DNA of 64,000 nt from Microplitis mediator (GCF_029852145.1 NC_079977.1:15372640-15436639); one strand, 5' to 3'; positions 1 through 10,796 are shown, counted from the stretch's first letter. The notes: generated by a model not told the origin, from the sequence alone. Numbers and translations are program-made.

Positions 1-192
1 TCGAACGATCTACAGGTTGGTTCACTGGTGCTTATTGTGGAAGACAATCTTCCTCCACTTCAATGGGCGCTAGGGCGCATCACCGCAGTACACCCCGGAG
101 CAGACGGCATCATCAGGGTGGTTACCGTGAAGACTTCCACCAGCGAATACAAACGCTGCACCAAACGCGTGTGCCCATTGCCCCTCGACTAG
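1..192 (+). pseudogene. BEL/Pao retrotransposon pol, C-terminal end (partial)
   Basis: Frame 1 is open from the window edge to TAG at 190-192 (63 codons). It reads VGSLVLIVEDNLPPLQWALG and then GRITAVHPGADGIIRVV, the typical small beta-rich domain that closes the integrase/pol polyprotein of BEL/Pao elements (the DUF5641 type). In that family this domain lies just before the 3' LTR, and a polypurine tract and LTR-like sequence do follow here. The 5' part lies outside the window, so I cannot tell whether the full pol is intact. The visible frame has no break. An ATG-started reading of positions 63-305 is an out-of-frame shadow. The family call is firm; activity is unknown. Confidence 0.85.
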
Positions 193-234
193 CTGCGACT
201 TCACCAACATTCATTTTGAACGCAGATCCGTTCA

Positions 235-246
235 AGGCGGGCGGCA
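235..246 (+). other. Polypurine tract of the first BEL/Pao element
   Basis: A purine-rich AAGGCGGGCGGC stretch lies directly before TGTTCCG, where the 3' LTR should start. The second BEL element has the same arrangement (ATGGCGGGCGGGA before TGTTGCG at 8046). This tract primes plus-strand synthesis in LTR elements. Confidence 0.6.
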
Positions 247-1010
247 TGTTCCGTCACGGAATAATTTTCTTATTTTATTTTATTATTTTACGTATATTTA
301 ATTAACTTTAATTTACACACATTCTTATAATATTTTAGTATTTTTAGTTTAGAATATTTGTCCCTGGAATTTGGGAATTACCCATCTTTTTTTATTTTAC
401 ATTTTTTATTTTATTGTTATATTAGCTTCACTCATTTTACCTTCTGCTAAACATCTGTTTAGGATTGAGCTATAAGTTTATGCTTATGTCTAAATATTTT
501 TTTTGCTTAAGTAAACGGCCAAACATCGGTCTATTGTTTAGGGATTAAGTTTAAATTTGAAATTGTAAAATACTTCAAGTCCCATGTTTTACAACTCCTT
601 TGCTCCTTATCCTGGAATTATTTAAGCCCTATCATAAATCAGTCCGGACATCTGTTTCTAAGTGCACTCGTCTACTTTCCAAAATAGTCCGGTCACCATT
701 TTTCTTGTATCTCACTCCCTTGGCTCGTCCTCTTTTACTTTCCTTTCGTTCCCTTTCTACGTCGCCATACTCCCACGATAATACCACCCTTCCACTTTTC
801 TCTGGCCCTTCTAATGCCCTTCGCGCTCCAATCACAACCCTTGGTTTTCCTCTTTTCCTTCTAGCACGCCCATTTTTCCCTCAATCTTAGTTTCTTAAGA
901 TTAACGCTAAGATATTTTTGTAAGTGTAAAAATAAGTTGTATTGTACATTTTGAAGAGATCAGCAGCATTGAGCTTGGTATAATAAATTGACACCAACGT
1001 TTATTTAACA
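247..1010 (+). repeat. Probable 3' LTR of the first BEL/Pao element
   Basis: The LTR is inferred to start at TGTTCCG right after the polypurine tract. It contains no ORF of note. The end is placed at TTATTTAACA (1001-1010), which gives TG...CA termini and about 764 bp. No partner LTR lies in the window, so the 3' boundary is a guess; a series of small hairpin repeats begins at the same point and may belong to the LTR. Confidence 0.45.
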
Positions 1011-1156
1011 CCAAAATTAATTGTTAAAACTTATTATTCTTAACAAAATTGCTTGTTAAGATTTACCATAATTTAACAAAATTGCTCGTTAAAATTATCA
1101 TTATTTAGCAAAATAAATTGCTAAATTTATTATCAATTAACAAAATTAATTGTTAA
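1005..1156. repeat. Array of five TTAACA...TGTTAA hairpin units, about 33-bp spacing
   Basis: TTAACA-like arms start at 1005, 1040, 1073, 1105 (TTAGCA) and 1137. They are answered by TGTTAA-like arms at 1022, 1054, 1087 (CGTTAA), 1119 (TGCTAA) and 1151. Each unit is a small inverted repeat with an 8-11-bp loop, and spacing is 32-35 bp. In the fourth unit both arms change together (TTAGCA with TGCTAA), so pairing is kept. Confidence 0.6.
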
Positions 1157-1693
1157 TTCATTCTCACGGCAAACTAGTCGCGAGACATTTCAGGTATGCA
1201 ACCCAGTGTTGCCAAATATATTTTAAGTTCCCGCGTCTTTCTCTCCCCAGAGTAAATAATTTTAAACCAAGAAAGAAATTAGTATTTTTATTTATATGAA
1301 TTTTATATTAAGTATAATAAGTACAATTTGTAATTTGTAATTTTATTCTCCAGTGAATAATTTAATTAATTCGATTTTTATTATTATTATTTGGCTATAA
1401 TGAGTATATTAATATTTGATAAAATTTATGATAAAGAATTAATGTTTAGTAGTTGATATTTGGTAATGTAAAAAAATATTTTGTTGGATTTATACTTATA
1501 AATATATTTGGATTAAATAATCTAGTAAAAGGATTCCAGTGATAGCCAACATCAGTTTGTTAATTTCTTGGATATATTTTAGTGATTATTATTCTTTATT
1601 TATTTTATTCATTATATTTATTTGGTTATATTTCCGTTTGGTGCATACATTCTCGCTCGAACTTTGGTCCCGTGATCTCTTCCCCGAATTGAT

Positions 1694-1771
1694 ATTATTT
1701 TTGTCCGTTTTGTAAAAACGGGCTGGCGCCCTCGTGCACTTACCCAGCCTGAGAAGCTGGTTCAGGCACAC
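1694..1771 (+). repeat. Dispersed repeat, block A (copy 1)
   Basis: 78 bp matching 24141-24218 at about 69 of 78 positions, with shared cores TTTTTGTCCGTTTT, CTGGCGCC and CGTGCACT. The surrounding AT-rich sequence is not clearly alignable by eye. Block B follows in the same order in both copies (1827-1904 and 24361-24437). This looks like part of one old retroelement family; TGGCGCC resembles the start of some Gypsy primer-binding sites, but that is inference. Confidence 0.6.
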
Positions 1772-1826
1772 GATTAATTTATTTATTATTTTGAGTCATT
1801 TATTATTATTATTATTTATTATTTAT

Positions 1827-1904
1827 CACACGTGGGTAACCACATACGGTTTACCGAATTTGTTCGCGTCTCCGTCGCGAATTCGAAAACGGTATACATT
1901 ATAA
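1827..1904 (+). repeat. Dispersed repeat, block B (copy 1)
   Basis: It shares CACATGTGGGT/CACACGTGGGT, a TTCGCGTCTCCGT core and a GTAT-TCGTTATAA-like end with 24361-24437. It lies about 55 bp after block A here and about 140 bp after it in the other copy. Function unknown. Confidence 0.5.
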
Positions 1905-1981
1905 ATTATTCAACGGTCGAGTTGTCCTTTTCGTATTTTTAATTTGGATAACAGTTACTTGAAGGAATCGGCATCCCCCTG

Positions 1982-3017
1982 TGTTGCGTAATCTCAACTA
2001 CATTCAAATTTGAATGTAGTTGCACTTCCGGCAAATAGAGGCAGCACCTACTGGGGCCTAGTGTCTGTCAATTCAAACTTGACTAGCGCAGTGCGACGCA
2101 TGCGCATTGAATTTTCTTGCCTTGTGTCGAGAAGACCGACGCCATTATCTTTTCGGATTACGTATTCATGTAACAACACGTGTTATATTAAATCTATTCA
2201 TTTTGCGCTCATCACGAGTAATTAAATAAAAGTAATTAATTAAAAGCAATCAGTGATCAGTAAGCCTTATAAAAATATAATTATTTTTATAATTGCTTAC
2301 ATAAAAACTCATTTATAAATTAACAAAGAATTCAACAAAATCAGCGATCATCGACCACGAGGTTATTCCTTCGGGAGAAACAACAGGTGCATTTTTTAAT
2401 AAATATTTACTTGTTACTAGTGCTCAAATAGTTAAAGGACTCAATATTACAATTAATTATTCATCATTATGCTCAATAATTTCAAATAAATAAAAAGTTA
2501 TATTTCGCTCAGTAGCCTCTGCATCATGCTAACACGTGTTCAACACATAAATTAAATTCAGTGCAATTTAATATGAGCTCATTAAATTCATTTAATCCAG
2601 TGATTATTATTATTAAAACTCAATAATTAAATTATTATATATCTAGTGTTATTTAGAAATAGTAATTAACGTTTTCAATAATTAACTTCGTTCGGTAACC
2701 TCTGATTTCATGTTACTTTTCATTCTGGCATTTTTACAATCAAATCAGTGTCCAACTAAACTCAAATTAATTACAGAAATTACTTACATCAATCATTCGA
2801 GCTCAATTTAACAATTTGCATTCATTTTAATTCCATATTCATGAGCTTAGACAATTACCAGTATCAATTAGTTAAATCAACGATTTAAATTGTAACCCAG
2901 TGATATTTTGTGCTGTGACACATAACAATATTGTTATATTCTTAAATATGCATATTTTCCCAACATCCTAACCACTAATCAGTCCTGGCATGCATTTATT
3001 TTATTATTATTACAACA
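1982..3017 (+). repeat. 5' LTR of the BEL/Pao element
   Basis: It starts TGTTGCGTAAT and ends TTATTACAACA, like 8046-9023. Landmarks shared with the 3' LTR include GAGAAGACCGACGCCATTAT, the region around AACACGTGTTAT and the terminal block near GTAACCCAGTGAT. It is 1036 bp against 978 bp for the 3' LTR, with many substitutions and indels, so the insertion is old. A perfect 28-bp palindrome lies at 1995-2022. Confidence 0.85.
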
Positions 3018-3022
3018 TTTTA

Positions 3023-3040
3023 TGGTCCTTCGAGCCGGAT
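3023..3040 (+). other. Primer-binding site, tRNA-Tyr type
   Basis: TGGTCCTTCGAGCCGGAT, 5 bp after the 5' LTR, is the complement of the 3' end of an insect tRNA-Tyr (acceptor stem CCTTCGA...TCGAAGGA plus CCA). From family knowledge this is the minus-strand primer site. The match to tRNA-Tyr is from memory of the tRNA sequence. Confidence 0.75.
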
Positions 3041-3119
3041 GGTTGGTAGGTTGTGTCGGTAGCATCATCAGTGCGCAGCTGTACTCATATAAACCCATCA
3101 TCAGGTTACGGAGCTCAAC

Positions 3120-4178
3120 ATGGGGGATGTCGACTAGAAGAAGGGTTTCCCAATGAACCCGCAGAACTCAGAGGTCCCTGAAGGTACCCCTATGGACCTA
3201 CAACCAATCGGGCGATCGACGTCGGCAACACTACAGCCTTCACTGACTCTAGTGCTAACGAGACTGGGAACCACGGCGAGGGAGACCAGTCTAAACACAA
3301 AATCAGACGCACTCCAAGGAAATCTACGATTTCTCTAGCACTTGAACTGAAAATCATCAGCCAGCACTCACGCCTCAGAGCCTTCTCAGACTGGGAAGCT
3401 CTGGCGGCTACACTCACCGTTGCCGACGGCTTGGCTCAACTCAAGTCTCGGCTTGAGTTACTTGAGGGTGAATGACATCAGTTCATCTTCACTCACGACT
3501 CACTAGCACTCACCTGCACCAAGGGGTGCTTGGAGAGCTCATATATCAAGGACGGTGTATACGATCTCGTGTATCGGTCGTATATCAACGCAAAAGGCAG
3601 ACTCATCACACTCATTAACTCCATCCCAGTTTCAGCTGCTGCTCCAGCTGTCATGCACTCAACCCGGGCTCCAACTCATCTGCCAGCATTCGCAATTCCC
3701 ATGTTCAATGGGCGTTACGAGAACTGGCCTGAATTCAGGGACTCATTCACCTCAATGGTGATCAATGCTCAAGAACTCGCTCCAATCCAGCGTTTTCGAT
3801 ATTTGAAGAGCTGTCTACAAGGACAGGCCACACTCAGCCTTGCCAGTGTACAAATGTGCGACGACCAATTTGAACCTGCGTGGAATCAGCTCAAGGAGAG
3901 ATATAACAACCCTCATTTACTCATCGTAACTCAGACGTGAACCCACTGCTTACGCAGTCGATCATATCTAAGCTGGACTCATACAACCGAGAGCTCTGGG
4001 AAAACAAAATGAGTGCTTCCACGGAATACCCAACACTCAAAGTACTCACTGAGTTCTTGGTCAGTCGTGCTCGTGCTCAAGAACGAGTGGAACAGGCGCC
4101 TTCGTCCAAACCACCGCGCTCATCCGCTAAAACAGTGCATATGCTGCTGCAGCTGTTACAGACTCATCACCTAGCACT
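3120..4178 (+). pseudogene. BEL/Pao gag remnant
   Basis: An early ATG at 3120 meets TAG after a few codons. The gag-like reading continues through several frames and stops: a helical N-terminal part around 3320-3470 (SRLRAFSDWEAL), a TGA near 3473, then an open stretch 3530-3937. That stretch contains LPAFAIPMFNGRYENWPEFR and RFRYLKSCLQGQATLSL, the conserved DUF1759-type capsid region of BEL gag. After a frame change it goes on at 3937 with LLTQSIISKLDSYNRELWE and VLTEFLVSRARAQERVEQ. The zinc-knuckle region expected next is interrupted by repeat sequence from about 4179. At least two stops and one frameshift make it nonfunctional. Confidence 0.8.
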
Positions 4179-4492
4179 CGTGGTTGCTCGCAGTTGCCCG
4201 CATCTGCCACGATGATTCCAGGACGAAAGTCCAAGTTTCATCCCTAAAGTGAGTAAATTCAGTATAAATATTAATTTATTTCAAGCCGTAAGATGGACGG
4301 TGGAGTCGTTAGGTCCCATCCAGATGCTCATACACATAACCGGACATAGGTTCCATATGTCTGTTTATGTGCCCGCATCTGTCCGCAAGTTGCCGTGGTT
4401 GCTCGCAGTTGCCCGCATCTGCCACGATGATTCCAGGACGAAAGTCCAAGTTTCATCCCTAAAGTGAGTAAATTCAGTATAAATATTAATTT
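4179..4492 (+). repeat. 99-bp perfect direct repeat inside gag (215-bp unit, partly duplicated)
   Basis: 4179-4277 and 4394-4492 are identical over 99 bp and offset by 215 bp. The second copy runs into a T-tract of about 19 bases. Just after the first copy, CCGTAAGATGGACGGTGG (4286-4303) matches CCGTACGATGGACGGTGG at 56998-57015 except at one base, and both are preceded by an ATTAATTT-ATTT context. The insert therefore probably belongs to a dispersed repeat family. Confidence 0.8.
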
Positions 4493-5216
4493 TTTTTTTT
4501 TTTTTTTTTCTTTCTCCAGCCACGCACTCATCTGCTGCATTCATCTCTAAACACGTCCGGCACTCATCTTACTTGCACTCATCGCCCAGCAATCTTACTC
4601 GCAACTTGCCTAGAGGACTTTATCACCAAGTTGAGTACTCATCCAGTATGTACATTGCTCGGCGAGTGGGTAACCATCGACGAGTGAGTAACCCCCGCCA
4701 TTTTGTGCCTTAAAACATCATGGCGGCCACAAAAAGCTCGTAGATTAGAGATCACTAAGTGCTGGATGAGGGCAAGTGTTTATAATGGCGTGTCTAAAAT
4801 CTTGGTGAATATATTCCTAAGTGGAGGTAGCCCTTATGGGTTGGGGAAGAACTTGCATCAGCACCACTAATCCTAAGCAAGCGGTTGACCAGAGCTAAAG
4901 TCTGGTACCATGGGGGATCCATTCCAAGCCCCACTTCGACCAGAGTCTCTCTATTTCCTGAGATGGGAGGAGTGTTTGGGTCCAAATGAGGTCGGTCTCG
5001 TGGTGGCTGTTGGTGAGACACCCACATGCAATGCATGCCTAATGGGTAAGTTAATGTGAGCTTATGCTCATATTTCGCTTTTATAATATATGGTGGGCTC
5101 AGTATATACAATAGGGATTTCGCAGCGCGAGTATGCCCAAAAGGGCGAGGTATCGGCCTCCCGTCAAACGGAGGTGGGCTTAACGGCCCCGTTACATTAA
5201 TTAATTATGTATATTG
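4493..5216. other. Non-BEL or unassigned sequence between gag and protease
   Basis: No frame here aligns to BEL proteins that I can recognise. 4930-5000 contains CAGAGTCTCTCTATTTCCTG, which resembles CAGAGTCTCTCTTTTTCCTG at 53091-53110 in a similar context (GGGGAAG-A-CTT upstream of both). I infer an inserted dispersed repeat. 4510-4690 may still hold decayed gag sequence. Confidence 0.45.
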
Positions 5217-5404
5217 CTGGATCCAGGTTCTGAATCTTCTTTTGTTTCAGATTCCTTGGTGCACCCTTTTCAACTCTAAAGTACACTCATCTATACAGAT
5301 CATTGGTATCGGTGTCTCCAATGCTGGTAGAGCTAAATCTCAATTTGCACTCAAACTCTCATCTAAGCATTCAAACGACTCAGTCATCATCGCACACGTG
5401 TTAG
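5217..5404 (+). pseudogene. BEL/Pao aspartic protease remnant
   Basis: CTG GAT CCA GGT at 5217 reads LDPGSESSFVSDS, the BEL-type retropepsin active-site region (D-[STP]-G). After a frame change the reading continues as IGIGVSNAGRAKSQFALKLS and SKHSNDSVIIAHVL, the usual continuation of this domain. It then joins directly to a late RT segment, so the rest of the protease and the RT catalytic core are deleted. Retropepsin would process the Gag-Pol polyprotein; this copy cannot. Confidence 0.75.
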
Positions 5405-6145
5405 ATGAACTCATTACAACAAGTTGCTGATCGACTTAAAGCACTCTGCAAAGCGGGCGGATTCCCTCTTGCTAAATGGGCAAGCAATCATCCAAAATTA
5501 CAACAAATCAATCATGTGGAAGCGATCAAGAATCACAAATTTGAGGATTCAGACTCCAGCACCAAGACTCTGGGCATGTACTGGTCCTTACACTCAGATC
5601 GGTTTTATTTCACGTACTCACCACCATGCTCTACTCAAAAATTTACAAAAAGAATCATTTTATCAGAGATTGCTCAAATCTTCGATTCTCTCGGATTTTT
5701 AGCACCACTCATTATTCGAGCCAAGATATTCATGCAGGAGCTTTGGCTGAAGAAGCTCAGCTGGGACACTCCATTGGCAGCCAATCACCGGCATAAATGG
5801 AAAAACTTCAAAAATGAACTCAAGCTCATATCTGAAATCAAAATTCCAAGATGCACCCACTCATCCACGTGCTCAACCACCGAAATCAATGGATTCTTGG
5901 ACGCCTCACAATTGGCAATGGCAGCTACCGCGTTTATCAAAGTCCACACACCTGCTCATGAAGTCAGAGTTACGCTTCTTTGCTCTACAACTAAGGTAGC
6001 TCCGTTAAAACGACTAACGATACCAAGGTTGGAACTCACCGCAGCTCACATGTGGGCAAAACTCGTTAAACACTGCCAGAGGACTCTGAATCTCACTCAA
6101 TCACCAACATACTTGTGGACGGACTTAACAATCACTCTCACGTGA
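5405..6145 (+). pseudogene. BEL/Pao reverse transcriptase C-terminal part and RNase H remnant
   Basis: A 246-codon open frame begins in LQQVADRLKALCKAGGFPLA, which in BEL/Pao pol lies after the catalytic YVDD motif; the motif itself is absent. It continues through FDSLGFLAPLIIRAKIFMQE, WDTPL, NGFLDASQLAMAATAF (RNase H first acidic residue) and TIPRLELTAAHMWAKLV, the Pao 'peptidase A17' region of the family. It closes with LWTDLTIT, where the family has WTDST, and is then frameshifted. Downstream sequence in other frames (around 6150-6330) continues the family pattern. It is the best preserved part of the element, but it lacks the polymerase active site. Confidence 0.85.
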
Positions 6146-7374
6146 ATCAAATCTCACCCGTCTCTCTGGAAGAAGTTTGTCCGGAATAAGGTGTCACAAT
6201 TTAAGATCTAGTTCCAGATGGCCACTGAAAGTTTATTCCGGGCACACAAAACCCAGCAGACTGCGGAACACGAGGGTTGACACCTACTCAACTCCGTGAT
6301 GATCAACTGTAATGGACTGGCCCACCATGGTTGCTCAAGAGTTCATTGACCTGGCCTAAATGCCCATCAATCGATGACACAGGAGCTCAAGCAGATGAAC
6401 GGCCTAGACGGAACTTATTCTTATCTAATTCATCAATGAAGCCAAGGTTGCCTATTGTGGAACGGCCAATACCATTACTACGCATGTTACGAGCTACTGC
6501 AATCTGCTTTAGACTCCGTGACATGATCAAGAAATCACCAACTCATCACTGAAGATTTCATTTACTTCTGATGAAGCACCTTACTCACTCAATTTTGTAT
6601 CAATGAAACTCAGCATATTCATTTTACAAACGAGATCAACATGTACTCGAAACACGCACTATGGCCAAATGGTCACCCACTTGCTCGATTGGTTGCATTC
6701 ATTGACACCGACGGCATCATTCGAGTAGGCGGATGACCGGAAAATTCTCCAAATCAAGTCCAAAGTAAGCATCCTGCTATTCTACCACGGAATGCGGCAC
6801 TCACCGAACTCATCATCTCTGATGCTCATCAGCGTACCACGCATGGTAGTACTCAACTTACTCTTGCATTTATCCGACAGAAGTACTGGATCATTGGCGG
6901 TAGACAACCAGTACGCTCAGTTATTCTCAGATGGATAAAATGCGCACGACATCGTGCTCATAGAGCTCAACAACTCATGGGTCAGCTATTAGTATTAAGA
7001 GTCACTCCATTATCTGCATTCACACACACGAGTTGACTATGCTGGGCCAATATCACTCAAAAATTGGAGACGCAGAGGTGCAAACACATACAAAGGCTGG
7101 ATTTGTGTTTTTGTCTGTCTTTCTACATTAGCAGTACATCTAGAGGTAGTCAGCGACTACAGCTCTAGTGGGTTCATCGCAGCACTTCACAGATTCGTCA
7201 GTTGACGAAGCGTCTGCACAACACTCTACAACGATTGCGAAACGACGTTCATAGGTCCTGAAAATAATCTCAACCGTCTGTTCACTCAAGGAACTCATGA
7301 GTCAAGAGAAATAATGGATCACATCACTGAGAACAGCATTACTTGGCATTAACAATCCACCAGTAGCCCCACAT
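6146..7374 (+). pseudogene. BEL/Pao pol linker and integrase core remnant
   Basis: The reading hops frames. Near 6150-6330 it reads through an IPG-TQNPAD-like connector. Around 6860-7060 it shows the H-C zinc-finger region in pieces (RQKYWII). At 7078-7330 it reads GWICVFVCLSTLAVHLEVVS and SGFIAALHRFV, the DDE integrase core, with YNDC where the second catalytic aspartate lies. Numerous stops occur. No long open frame survives. Confidence 0.7.
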
Positions 7375-7958
7375 ATGGGTGGAAAGTGGAAAGCTGCTGT
7401 AAAATCACTTAAATACCACCTCCCTCGATCAGTTGGCGAATTTCCATTCACGTTCGAAAAATTTACGACTCTTCTTACGCAGATTGAAGCTATCCTAAAC
7501 TCAAGACTATTAGAGCAAATCACGGAAGATCCAGATGACATTAACGCACTCACTCCTGGTCACTTTTTAATTGGACCAGCACTCAACATGATTCCTGAAC
7601 CTGCACTAATTGATACGAACAGTTCTCGATTGTCTAGATGGCAATTCTTACAACAATGTGTTCAACAGTTCTGGAATCAGATTGGTCATTGGTCAACAAG
7701 CTATCTTTAGACAGAGCTGGCAATTACCACGTGGCCACGCCCAAATCATCAACTTCTAGTTGGGTCACTTGTACTGCTTACCGACGACAGGTTCCACCAA
7801 CCAGGTGGCCTCTCGCTCGTGTCATCCCACTCCACCCCCGCAAAGATGGGTTGACCAGGGTTGCTACGCTTAAAACAGTGAACTCGACGCTCACTCGCCC
7901 AATCACGAAACTTGCACTCGTACCAGTGGAACCAGAACCTCAAGATAATAACGAATAA
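7375..7958 (+). pseudogene. BEL/Pao integrase C-terminal region
   Basis: 7375-7710 is open and reads MGGKWKAAVKSLKYHLPRSV, TLLTQIEAILNSRLL and LTPGHFLIGPALNMIPEPAL, which are hallmark BEL integrase segments. It stops early at 7710. In another frame 7740-7790 gives the V/LGSLVLLTDD-type start of the closing domain. A further frameshift near 7795 leads to RWPLARVIPLHPRKDGLTRV and PITKLALVPVEPE, ending at TAA 7956-7958. The same closing domain is present intact at 1-192. Two frameshifts and a stop disable it. Confidence 0.85.
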
Positions 7959-8032
7959 CTTACTTGTTTCATTAGCACACTCAACGAAAGATCATGTACT
8001 CAAGAATTCATCAATCATCAACTCTGCTGCTG

Positions 8033-8045
8033 ATGGCGGGCGGGA
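8033..8045 (+). other. Polypurine tract of the BEL/Pao element
   Basis: ATGGCGGGCGGGA lies directly before the 3' LTR start at 8046 and matches the tract before 247. Confidence 0.7.
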
Positions 8046-9023
8046 TGTTGCGTAATTACAACTACATTTGAATTCAAATGTAGTTGCACATCCGGCGAAT
8101 GAAGGCAGCACCTACTAGGAGCTAGTTGCTGCAATATTTAAACTTGATCATGCGCAGTGCGTTGCATGCGCATTATGTTTTACCTGCCTCGTGTCGAGAA
8201 GACCGACGCCATTATCTTTCGCAACGTAAATCTCAAGCATTAACACGTGTTATCATTAAATCATTTTATTTCGCGCTCATCTCGAGAAAATGAATAAAAA
8301 TACTTCTTTAAATAAATCAAGAAAGCATCGAGCTCCAACAATATATAATTATTTATATCATTCACTAATTAGAACTCGAAAAAATAATTAAATTAGAACT
8401 CAAAAAATTCTAGTGATCAGCGACGACGATTTTAACGAGGTTACTCCGAAGGAAACCCATTACAGATGTTTAATTATTCATTAATACATTAATTCAAGTA
8501 CTCAAATAATTAAACGACTCAATTTAATAATAATTATTCTGATTATTCTTATGCTCAATTCTTTATTTTTAATATTACTCTCGCTCGTTAGCCTCTGGAA
8601 TCATGCTACCACGTGCTCACAAACAAATTAAAATCAGCGTATTTTATTGTAGACTCATTGCAATCGATTAAACTAAGTGATCTATTTTCTTAAGACTTCA
8701 TGTACTCAAATATTTACGCGTTCGGTGCTCATAAAAATAATTACTAAGTGTTCAATAATTAACTTCACTCAGTAACCCTCTGTTTTCACGTTACTTATTC
8801 TCCTGACATTCTTACAATAAACTTAGTGTTATTATAGACTCAATATAATTATATCAATCAATTATTTGAGCTCAATTAAATAGTTTGATTTCAATTTATC
8901 ATGTATTCATGAGCTCAAACATAGGCTCAAACAATATTGTTATATTTTTAAATATGCGTATTTTTCCATTATCCCAACGACCAACCAGTTCTGCCATGTA
9001 TTTATAATATTATTATTACAACA
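8046..9023 (+). repeat. 3' LTR of the BEL/Pao element
   Basis: 978 bp, TGTTGCGTAAT...TATTACAACA, aligned over its length with 1982-3017. It holds the 28-bp palindrome at 8059-8086 and the shared blocks GAGAAGACCGACGCCATTAT and AACACGTGTTAT. Divergence from the 5' LTR is high. Confidence 0.85.
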
Positions 9024-10796
9024 AGTACCTAAAGTTAGAAGCTTCCTGCTGCAGCTGTCTCTTCTGCCCCCACTGCGATGTCAGTAAACCCAGTTTAAAT
9101 AATAATAGCCAGGAGCGTTGAAATTCACGAAAAATTTTGATGATTCAAATAATTTGAATACAATAAAACTTGAAATTATTGTAAAAATATGAGGTGGCTA
9201 GCAGCCGACACTTAATCATATAATTCGAAATTATAATAAAATTGTTACGATAAAATTGGTTTCAGTAACTAGAGAGGACTATAGAATTTGAATACAATAT
9301 AATTTATCACGATATTTCCGTCGATTGGAAATGTGTTTCATATTTTAACATAACATAAACTTAAAGATGACAGTACCTTGATTCGCAGCAACTTAATTAT
9401 TTTAATTTGTTGAAACACTGACTCTTATATTTTTTCGCATTATGACAATTCTATTTACTTTTAAATTTATTTATAAACAACAACGAAATGAAACGATGAA
9501 TCTAGATACTTGTAATAGTATATTGTACAACTAGTGCGGTAAGTTGTCGATTGCCCACGAGAGCAAAGTTGAGCGCACGAACGAAGTGAGTTTACTTGTC
9601 GCACTCAAATTTACTTTTCGCACGCAGATAATCGTATAACGCATACAAATATCGTGGAAACAGTTGAATGGGCAAACAGCTATTTGGCGAAGAAAAGAGC
9701 GTGCGCCAAGATAGCACTTATATCGCATGAATGATAAAAAATAATTAATAGCTTAAGTGTGAGAACACTTGTAAAAAAACTAGTGCGGAACTAGTGTAAA
9801 ATAAACTTGTGTGAAGACATTGTGATTCAAATTTCACTATCTCTATGGAACTCCTATCCTGGAGTAATTACTTTAGGTTCAACGGCCCTTCATACGTGTT
9901 TTACCTGGACCCATTTCGTCTATTGTTTAGGGGAAAACTGCATCCAATCGGAATGTAGTTTTCTGGGTCCTTTCCCTTTTACTTATAGGTCACGTCAGGA
10001 AAACAGTAAGGACACGCCCCGATTCTAGCCTACGTGGGTGCGTACCCACACATACACCCGCATGTATAATATTTTATTCATAAAAATAATTCCAATTTAT
10101 TTATAACATTAGATAATCCTGAATAACATTATCTTTAAAATTTACTTACATGTTTATAAATTGTTGTAGAATGGCCATTTGCCTATTCTTTTATTTAAAT
10201 TTTACTCTATTTAAATAATTTTTTATTCATTTGCAAACTTGTTATTGAAAACTATTGCATCTAGAAATTATTAATTTATTCAAATTATTATTAAATATTT
10301 CGAATAACAAGTCATTAGAATCACATTTAGGTATTTGTTATACGTTTACGTAGATACCGACATGTTATCTGCAAAAGTGCACTTAAAAAAAAAGGAATGG
10401 TTTTATAAAATTACTCCATTGTTTTATTTATTTTCAAATGAGTCACTGTTAAAATTCATTCTAAAATTTACTTTTTTTCTTTAAAATATTTTTCGTACGT
10501 TTTTGTTGATGATCCATTAATTGCTTCATAAAAAAGTATTTCCAGTTGGCCCTTGGGCCTTTTCTCTATCATAACCGGAGGAGTCATTAAAACTTGAATT
10601 AGGTGTTTGCTCTGAGATTCCAATAAATTTCAAAAAAACAACCTCGGCTTATTTTAAAAGCATACTCAAAACTACATTATGTCTTATCAGTCTGAACTTG
10701 TTTGAAAGTCAAATTTGGTCACCTACTATATTTTTACAAGACAATAAAATTGAATATAATGAAAAAATACAAAGTTTAGCATTTAAGCTAGACGTA
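9024..10796. other. Non-coding, AT-rich, possible old repeats
   Basis: No credible gene. ACTAGTGCGG occurs at 9530-9539 and again at 9779-9788, bracketing about 250 bp that are less AT-rich, so a small mobile element is possible. 9800-10060 is also less AT-rich and looks LTR-like but has no partner in the window. Confidence 0.4.

Larger units (their letters stand above)
1982..9023 (+). mobile_element. BEL/Pao LTR retrotransposon, degenerate, about 7.0 kb
   Basis: Two diverged LTRs (1982-3017 and 8046-9023) in the same orientation flank a tRNA-Tyr-type primer-binding site, gag, retropepsin, RT/RNase H and integrase remnants in the BEL/Pao order, and a polypurine tract. The coding part is broken by stops and frameshifts, the RT core is missing, and foreign repeat sequence sits in the gag region. 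The bases flanking the two LTRs (CCCTG before, AGTAC after) do not match, so there is no target-site duplication. That suggests either recombination between elements or loss of the original flank. It cannot be autonomous. Confidence 0.9.

Noticed and set aside
3190..3417. Minus-strand frame across gag
   Set aside because: It lies antisense to a recognisable BEL gag segment and has no similarity of its own.
1982..9023. Unusual abundance of the word CTCA across the BEL element and its LTRs
   Set aside because: It looks high by eye, but in coding parts it follows from codon choice, and I could not count it against a background.
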